This document shows, piece after piece, positions 6,815 through 10,633 of a stretch of DNA of 10,633 bases. Position 1 is the stretch's first letter. Each line of letters begins with the position of its first letter. Source of the stretch: DASSNR01 sp036278935 (GTDB taxonomy: Bacteria > Gemmatimonadota > Gemmatimonadetes > Gemmatimonadales > Gemmatimonadaceae). The notes below the pieces were generated by a model. The model did not search any database, was not told the origin of the DNA, and worked only from the letters and a program-made list of their open reading frames with translations. The stretch spans positions 1 to 10,633 of the forward strand of contig DASUKA010000040.1 in the NCBI GenBank assembly GCA_036278935.1, written 5' to 3'. The translations under genes and the position numbers were made by a program.

Positions 6815-8172
6815 ACGAACGGATGATGCTACGCTTGCTGGGTGCGGGGATGAGCCGCGAGGAGGCGCCGGCCAAGGCCGCGTGCCTGGCGGAGCTGGGG
6901 GAGTCGATACACGCATTCGAGGGGAGATCGGATGGTGCGTCGAGCGCGTACTGGGTGCCGGGGCGCATCGAGTTTCTGGGCAAGCACACCGACTACGCCG
7001 GCGGGAGGAGCCTGCTCTGCGCAACGGAGCGTGGCATCTGCCTGTGCGCGTCCGAGCGGCCTGACCGGCGGCTCCGGATGCGGGATGCGCGCACAGGCGA
7101 GGACGTGGAATGCTCGCTCGACCCGGATCTCGTTCCTCCGGCAGGCGACTGGCGCGCGTATCCCATGACCGTTGCTCGTCGCATCGCTCGCGACTTTCGC
7201 GGTGACCTTCGCGGCGCCGATATCATCTTCGCGAGCGATCTGCCGCCCGCGGCGGGATTGAGCAGTTCGAGCGCGCTGATCGTGGCGACCTTCCTCGCGC
7301 TCGCCGATATCAACCACCTCACCTCACGCATCGAGTATCGCCGGAGCATTCACACGATCGAGGAGCTGGCCGGCTATCTGGGCGCCGTAGAGAGCGGGCA
7401 GCGGTTTGGAGCACTGGCCGAGGACCTCGGCGTGGGCACCGCCGGAGGGAGCGAGGACCATACCGCCATCCTGTGCGCTCGGGCCGGCGCGCTCGTGCAG
7501 TACGCCTTCTGTCCGGTCCGGTTTGAGCGTTCCATCACGCTCCCGCGCGACTGCTGCTTCGTCATCGCCACGAGCGGCGTGCGCGCCGAGAAGACGGGAG
7601 GGGCACGAGAGCGGTACAACCAGGCAGCGCTGGCGGTGCAGGCCATTCTGGATTGCTGGCGGCACGAGTCGGGGCGCGACGATGCGACGCTCGCCTCGGC
7701 GCTGGCATCATCGGCCGATGCTCCGGATCGGCTGCGCGGCTTCGTGGGCAAAGGGCGCACGGGAGCATTCACGGCGGAGGATCTCGTCCGCCGGCTCGAA
7801 CACTTTCTCACCGAGGATGGCGAGATCATCCCAGCCACCGCCGATGCGCTGCAGCGCGGCAGCCTGGACCGTGCCGGGGTGCTGGTGGATCGATCGCAGG
7901 CCAGCGCCGAGTCGCTGCTCGGGAACCAAGTGCCGGAAACCACCACGCTCGCCAGCACGGCTCGCGCACTAGGCGCCGCCGCGGCGTCCTCGTTTGGTGC
8001 GGGCTTTGGGGGAAGCGTCTGGGCGCTGGTGCGCGCGAACGATGCGGCCATCTTCCAGCGGCGGTGGCTGGAGGCCTATGCGTCGCGCTGTCCGGAGTAC
8101 GCGGACCGCGTACGGGCCTTTTCCACACGTGCGGGCCCGGCAGCTATCCGGCTTGGCGTGCCGGAGCCCTGA
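6811..8172 (+). CDS. Galactokinase-family GHMP sugar kinase, specificity unknown
   Basis: 453 residues, predicted to phosphorylate a sugar at C1 with ATP in the cytoplasm. The galactokinase signature is present but altered: PGRIEFLGKHTDYAGG (50-65) compared with the usual G-R-x-N-x-I-G-E-H-x-D-Y, so Asn is Glu54 and the sugar-contacting Glu is Lys58; His59 and Asp61 remain. The ATP loop PPAAGLSSSSAL (145-156), the catalytic-base region GGSEDH (Asp216, compare G-x-MDQ) and SSFGAGFGGSV (393-403) are intact, so the enzyme is probably active. The start is GTG at 6811, overlapping the TGA of the upstream gene (GTGA), which implies translational coupling; ATG at 6823 is an alternative. Similar kinases are often annotated as galactokinase, but the changed pocket makes that name unsafe. 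With the neighbouring nucleotidyltransferase it fits a kinase-pyrophosphorylase salvage pair, like the two activities of bacterial fucose salvage protein Fkp. Confidence 0.88.
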   Translation: MNERMMLRLLGAGMSREEAPAKAACLAELGESIHAFEGRSDGASSAYWVPGRIEFLGKHTDYAGGRSLLCATERGICLCASERPDRRLRMRDARTGEDVECSLDPDLVPPAGDWRAYPMTVARRIARDFRGDLRGADIIFASDLPPAAGLSSSSALIVATFLALADINHLTSRIEYRRSIHTIEELAGYLGAVESGQRFGALAEDLGVGTAGGSEDHTAILCARAGALVQYAFCPVRFERSITLPRDCCFVIATSGVRAEKTGGARERYNQAALAVQAILDCWRHESGRDDATLASALASSADAPDRLRGFVGKGRTGAFTAEDLVRRLEHFLTEDGEIIPATADALQRGSLDRAGVLVDRSQASAESLLGNQVPETTTLASTARALGAAAASSFGAGFGGSVWALVRANDAAIFQRRWLEAYASRCPEYADRVRAFSTRAGPAAIRLGVPEP

Positions 8173-8199
8173 GCGGCACCGCGCTCGACTGCCCCGATC

Positions 8200-9369
8200 A
8201 TGTCCGACTCCGCTGTGGTCGCTGCACGTGGCGCGCGCCGCTGGACCATGGGGCACCCGTGGATCTACCGCAGTGATGTCGTCCAGACCCCGTCGGGTCC
8301 ATCGGGGGTGGTCCTGGTGCGGGACCGCGCCAGGCGCGCGCTCGGCTGGGCGCTGTGGAGCGAGACGTCGGAGATCTCCCTCCGGCTGCTGGACAGGAAC
8401 CCGGACGCGATCGTCGACGCCGCATGGTGGCGCGCCACGCTCGAGCGCGCGATCGCCCGGCGGGCATCGCTCGCATCCCAGGCCACCGCGTACCGATTGG
8501 TGCACGCTGAGGCCGACGGGTGCCCGTCGTTCATCTGCGACCGCTACGATCGCTGGCTGGTGGTGCAGCTCCTCAGTGCGGGGCTGGAGGCGTGCCGGAC
8601 CGATATCGTCGCGGCGCTGCGCGATGTAGTGGCGCCCGACGGGATACTGGCACGGAACGACGTGCCGGTGCGGTCCAGGGAAGGGCTTCCGCGCGAGGTG
8701 GTGCTGCTGGCCGGGCGCGTGCCGCGTGAGGTCGCTGTGGAGGAGGAGGGGGTTCGCTATCTCGCGGCGCCGTGGGATGGACAGAAGACGGGCGCGTTCC
8801 TCGACCAGCGCGAGAATCGCGCGCTGGCGGGGCGCATCGCGCGTGGTCGAGCGCTCGACTGCTTCAGCTACCACGGCTCCTTCGCGTTGCATCTCGCGCG
8901 GCGCGCGGAGGCCGTGGCCGCCATCGACTCGTCGGCGGCCGCATTGGAGCGCGCCCGGGAGAACGCCGCGCTCAACACGCGCGGATCGCCCATCGACTTT
9001 GTGGAAGCGAACGTGTTCGACTATCTGCGGGCGCAGGAGAGCGCGGGCGCACGCTATGAGACAATCGTGCTCGATCCGCCCGCGTTCGCCAAGAGCCGAC
9101 GCTCGCTCGCCGGCGCGTTGCGCGGTTACAAGGAGATCAATCTGCGCGCCATGCGGCTGCTCGCGCCGGGCGGTCTGCTGTTCACGGGAAGTTGCAGCTT
9201 CCATCTGGACAAGGCACGCTTTCTGGAGATGCTCGGTTCGGCAGCCGCGGACAGCGGACGGCGGGTGGCGCTCCGGGAGATGCGCGGCCAGCCGCTCGAT
9301 CATCCCGAGGTGCTGACGATTCCGGAGAGCGGCTATCTGAAGGGGGCGCTCCTGGAAGCGCTTGACTGA
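8200..9369 (+). CDS. rlmI: Class I rRNA (cytosine-C5) methyltransferase, RlmI-like
   Basis: 389 residues, close to E. coli RlmI (396), which makes m5C1962 in 23S rRNA using S-adenosylmethionine. The N-terminal part (about 1-75) is a PUA-like RNA-binding domain with MGHPWIYRSDV. A middle region contains CDRYDRWLVVQL (113-124). The catalytic domain starts at WDGQKTGAFLDQRENR (192-207), followed by the SAM-binding DCFSYHGSFALHLARR (220-235), an acidic Asp243 at the end of strand two, motif IV LDPPAFAK (291-298), GYKEINLRA and GSCSFH, where Cys332 is the likely catalytic cysteine. The initiating ATG lies 27 bases after the kinase stop, with no clear Shine-Dalgarno site, so it may be read from the same transcript. 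The exact rRNA target is inferred from the family. Confidence 0.88.
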   Translation: MSDSAVVAARGARRWTMGHPWIYRSDVVQTPSGPSGVVLVRDRARRALGWALWSETSEISLRLLDRNPDAIVDAAWWRATLERAIARRASLASQATAYRLVHAEADGCPSFICDRYDRWLVVQLLSAGLEACRTDIVAALRDVVAPDGILARNDVPVRSREGLPREVVLLAGRVPREVAVEEEGVRYLAAPWDGQKTGAFLDQRENRALAGRIARGRALDCFSYHGSFALHLARRAEAVAAIDSSAAALERARENAALNTRGSPIDFVEANVFDYLRAQESAGARYETIVLDPPAFAKSRRSLAGALRGYKEINLRAMRLLAPGGLLFTGSCSFHLDKARFLEMLGSAAADSGRRVALREMRGQPLDHPEVLTIPESGYLKGALLEALD

Positions 9370-9401
9370 AAGGGAGCGCGGAATCCCGTTGCTGACGGGG
9401 C

Positions 9402-9429
9402 TTGCGCATGCAGCCGCAGCCCGTAGCTT
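9402..9429 (+). promoter_or_regulatory. Possible promoter for the downstream methyltransferase-like gene
   Basis: TTGCGC (9402-9407) and TAGCTT (9424-9429) are separated by 16 bases in the 95-base gap after rlmI. Each matches the E. coli sigma-70 consensus at only three of six positions, but these include the key A2 and T6 of the -10 box. A start point near 9436 would leave the ATG at 9465 as the first usable start. Confidence 0.3.
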
Positions 9430-9464
9430 TTTCACCTCTCTGTCGACTCCCTCCCGTCCTGTCC

Positions 9465-10235
9465 ATGGCACACCGTCCACGCTCTCTCAAACACGAGTAC
9501 GAGCTGTACGTCGAGCAGGAGATCGAGTACTACAAGGAATCACTGCCGCGGCACGCGATGCTTCGTCTGGGAGACGAGGCCGTCAAGTCGCTGGCCGCAC
9601 AACAGCAGTTGGCCCTCACCGAGGTGCTGCTCTGCGCCGCGGTGGATGACATCGTCCGGAGCCGCGTACGCCTGCCCTCGTACTCCACGTGGCAGCGCAA
9701 GCGACTCAAGGCGCTCAGGGAGTTCGCGCGGCCGGAGCGATGGGGCTGGGCGCCGGATGGCGCGATCGCGCGCACCGCAACGGCCGCGAGCCATGGTCAC
9801 GTGCTGGTGGCTGGCGCGGGCGCGGAGGAGCGGGCGCTGTACCTGGCGGCGAACGGGTGCGCGGTAACGGCGCTGGATTCCAGCCCCGATGTGGTGGAGC
9901 ACGTGATCAGCGTCGCGGCGCAGGTGGGACTGACGGGGCGGATTCGCGGTCTCGCGATCGATCTCGGGAGCTGGGCGCCGGACACGCCGCTCAGCGCGGT
10001 CGTGTGTGCGGCGGCCGCACTGGCGCCACTCTCGCCGGTGGAGCGCGCGCGCGCTATCGCGCTGTTGCAGGAGGCCACGTCCGTTGGCGGGATGCACGTC
10101 GTGGAGACCGGCACGGACGGAGCGTGGCTCGTGCCGCTGGAAGAGCTGTCAGCGATCTACAGCGGGTGGCAGACCTCGGTGGAGCCCGGCGTGGAGAGCA
10201 CGGAAACGTTCCTGGCGCGGAAGGCCGCGGCATAA
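9465..10235 (+). CDS. Class I SAM-dependent methyltransferase-like protein, function unknown
   Basis: 256 residues from the ATG at 9465. The frame stays open back to a TTG at 9402, but that segment overlaps the promoter-like sequence and does not look coding. Residues 1-95 are a charged, mainly helical region (EYELYVEQEIEYYKE near the start) containing LPSYSTWQRKR; I do not recognise it as a known domain. Residues about 111-215 form a Rossmann-type SAM-binding fold: HVLVAGAGAEERALYLAANG (111-130, motif I), VTALDSSPDVVEHV with Asp138 as the ribose-binding acid, and GLAIDLGSW (162-170) as the next strand and loop. The family's later strands follow (SAVVCAAAAL, GGMHVVETG). The arrangement resembles TehB-like small-molecule methyltransferases, but no substrate-binding residues can be named. 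A strong hairpin terminator follows 40 bases after the stop. Confidence 0.72.
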   Translation: MAHRPRSLKHEYELYVEQEIEYYKESLPRHAMLRLGDEAVKSLAAQQQLALTEVLLCAAVDDIVRSRVRLPSYSTWQRKRLKALREFARPERWGWAPDGAIARTATAASHGHVLVAGAGAEERALYLAANGCAVTALDSSPDVVEHVISVAAQVGLTGRIRGLAIDLGSWAPDTPLSAVVCAAAALAPLSPVERARAIALLQEATSVGGMHVVETGTDGAWLVPLEELSAIYSGWQTSVEPGVESTETFLARKAAA

Positions 10236-10264
10236 CGATTCGACACGCGCAGCGCAGCAGTATG

Positions 10265-10276
10265 TGTCATTCCGAG
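10265..10276. repeat. Short inverted match to the end of the 4009-4067 repeat
   Basis: TGTCATTCCG (10265-10274) is the exact reverse complement of CGGAATGACA at 4058-4067. It abuts the terminator hairpin. Ten matching bases could be chance in a window of this size. It counts as repeat evidence only because this exact end sequence is what I recall of the dispersed family. Confidence 0.35.
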
Positions 10277-10314
10277 ACGGCTGGGCGTGATCGCCCAGCC
10301 GTCGCTTGTTGTTT
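10276..10314 (+). terminator. Rho-independent-type terminator after the methyltransferase-like gene
   Basis: A perfect 12-bp stem, GACGGCTGGGCG (10276-10287) with CGCCCAGCCGTC (10292-10303), closes a TGAT loop and is followed by the T-rich GCTTGTTGTTT. It lies 40 bases downstream of the stop at 10235. It separates the larger genes from the small-protein unit at the end of the window. Confidence 0.8.
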
Positions 10315-10332
10315 ATCTCGTTGTGGATAAAC
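10311..10332. promoter_or_regulatory. Inverted repeat overlapping the -35 box (possible operator)
   Basis: GTTTATC (10311-10317) and GATAAAC (10326-10332) are exact 7-bp inverted copies with an 8-base spacer. The right arm begins at the last base of the TTGTGG -35 element and runs into the promoter spacer. This fits a site for a dimeric repressor. It could also be a chance palindrome in the AT-rich end of the terminator. Confidence 0.35.
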
Positions 10333-10348
10333 GACTTGGTGGTATGAT
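10321..10348 (+). promoter_or_regulatory. Sigma-70-like promoter for the 51-residue small protein
   Basis: TTGTGG (10321-10326) and TATGAT (10343-10348) are separated by 16 bases. The -10 box matches TATAAT at five of six positions and the -35 box begins with the key TTG. The likely start point near 10355 gives a leader of about 70 bases before the ATG at 10423. This is the best sigma-70-like promoter in the window, and it sits just after a terminator. Confidence 0.6.
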
Positions 10349-10411
10349 GGCAGATGGCACGACAGGTGCTTGAGAGTGGCGCGCCGCAATCATTCCGTGG
10401 AGCAGCACTTC

Positions 10412-10416
10412 GAGGA
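10412..10416 (+). promoter_or_regulatory. Strong Shine-Dalgarno site fixing the small-protein start
   Basis: GAGGA lies 6 bases before the ATG at 10423, ideal spacing. This is the clearest ribosome binding site in the window and favours 10423 over an in-frame ATG at 10354, which lies at about the predicted transcription start. Confidence 0.75.
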
Positions 10417-10422
10417 TTTGCC

Positions 10423-10578
10423 ATGCCAACAACTACTCGGTCAAAATCGAAAAACGAACCTGTGGGGATCGTGATTTCGCGCGGGCAACGTGACGAACCG
10501 GTGCCGGCGTTCTGGGCGTACGTATGGGGCCCGGTGTCGGAATCGGAGATCCCGGTGAACGAATCGAAGGCGGCGTAG
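10423..10578 (+). CDS. Small hypothetical protein, 51 residues
   Basis: Not recognised as a named family. The protein starts MPTTTRSKSKNEP (polar, basic), then has a compact middle, VGIVISRGQRDEPVPAFW (14-31), followed by AYVWGPVSESEIP and a short tail, NESKAA. There is no signal peptide, membrane segment or cysteine. The alternation of GIVIS and FWAYVWG suggests two short beta strands. It is supported as a real gene by a sigma-70-like promoter (10321-10348), an ideally spaced ribosome binding site (10412-10416) and a terminator-like hairpin 24 bases after its stop, all of which frame this open reading frame alone. I have a vague memory of similar orphan small proteins in related genomes but cannot confirm conservation. 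Confidence 0.65.
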   Translation: MPTTTRSKSKNEPVGIVISRGQRDEPVPAFWAYVWGPVSESEIPVNESKAA

Positions 10579-10602
10579 CCCGCCTCTGGTTCCATGCATG
10601 AA

Positions 10603-10630
10603 GCGCCGCCCCGCGCTCGCGGGGCGGCGC
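10603..10630 (+). terminator. GC-rich hairpin, probable terminator cut by the window edge
   Basis: GCGCCGCCCCGCG (10603-10615) and CGCGGGGCGGCGC (10618-10630) form a perfect 13-bp inverted repeat; the innermost pair would open, giving a 4-base loop. It lies 24 bases after the small-protein stop. Whether a T-run follows cannot be seen because the window ends at 10633. Confidence 0.6.
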
Positions 10631-10633
10631 GTC

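Noticed and set aside
5765..7024. Minus-strand open frame of 419 codons across the fusion linker and nucleotidyltransferase
   Set aside because: It is a shadow of the motif-bearing plus-strand frame and has no recognisable domain.
9402..9464. Upstream TTG or ATG start extending the methyltransferase-like protein by up to 21 residues
   Set aside because: The extension overlaps promoter-like sequence, has no ribosome binding site and does not look like protein-coding sequence.
7969..9480. Long minus-strand open frame (about 500 codons) opposite rlmI and the end of the kinase gene
   Set aside because: It is antisense to two clear protein families, its translation is Arg/Pro/His-rich without motifs, and such shadow frames are expected in GC-rich DNA.
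10354..10422. N-terminal extension of the small protein from ATG 10354
   Set aside because: This ATG lies at about the predicted transcription start and has no ribosome binding site, whereas ATG 10423 has an ideally spaced GAGGA.

Overview
The window is GC-rich and densely coded, with unusually few clear Shine-Dalgarno sites. Gene content and style (a galactokinase-like kinase with a GKHTDY signature, a sodium:solute symporter of the GAEPGGG/STISTHLN type, G+C-rich codon use, and an intergenic repeat ending in GGAATGACA) suggest an environmental bacterium, most likely Gemmatimonadota or a relative such as Acidobacteriota. This placement comes from recall of similar proteins and was not tested.

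Layout. Positions 1-831 hold the 3' part of mltG (cell-wall lytic transglycosylase). It converges on aroH (chorismate mutase, minus strand, 852-1220). aroH is divergent from thiE (thiamine phosphate synthase, 1229-1846), with only 8 bases between the two start codons. Positions 1893-3995 encode a Tat-exported glycoside-hydrolase-like protein. A 182-base gap (3996-4177) follows. It contains a hairpin repeat and then a very C-rich, two-copy tandem repeat whose minus strand has a canonical G-quadruplex pattern. Next comes an in-frame fusion of a sodium:solute symporter to a sugar-1-phosphate nucleotidyltransferase (4178-6814), overlapping by 4 bases a galactokinase-family kinase (6811-8172). The rest is an RlmI-type rRNA methyltransferase (8200-9369), a class I methyltransferase-like protein (9465-10235) with a strong hairpin terminator, and a 51-residue orphan small protein (10423-10578). 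The small protein has its own promoter, ribosome binding site and downstream terminator-like hairpin.

How the genes may work together. The central block reads as a sugar capture and activation route. The exported glycosidase would release a sugar, the symporter half of the fusion would import it, the kinase would make the sugar 1-phosphate, and the cytoplasmic nucleotidyltransferase half would convert this to an NDP-sugar. The sugar is unknown. Import and nucleotide activation lie in one polypeptide, and the kinase for the middle step is translationally coupled to it. This is the most interesting feature of the window. The flanking genes are housekeeping and appear unrelated.
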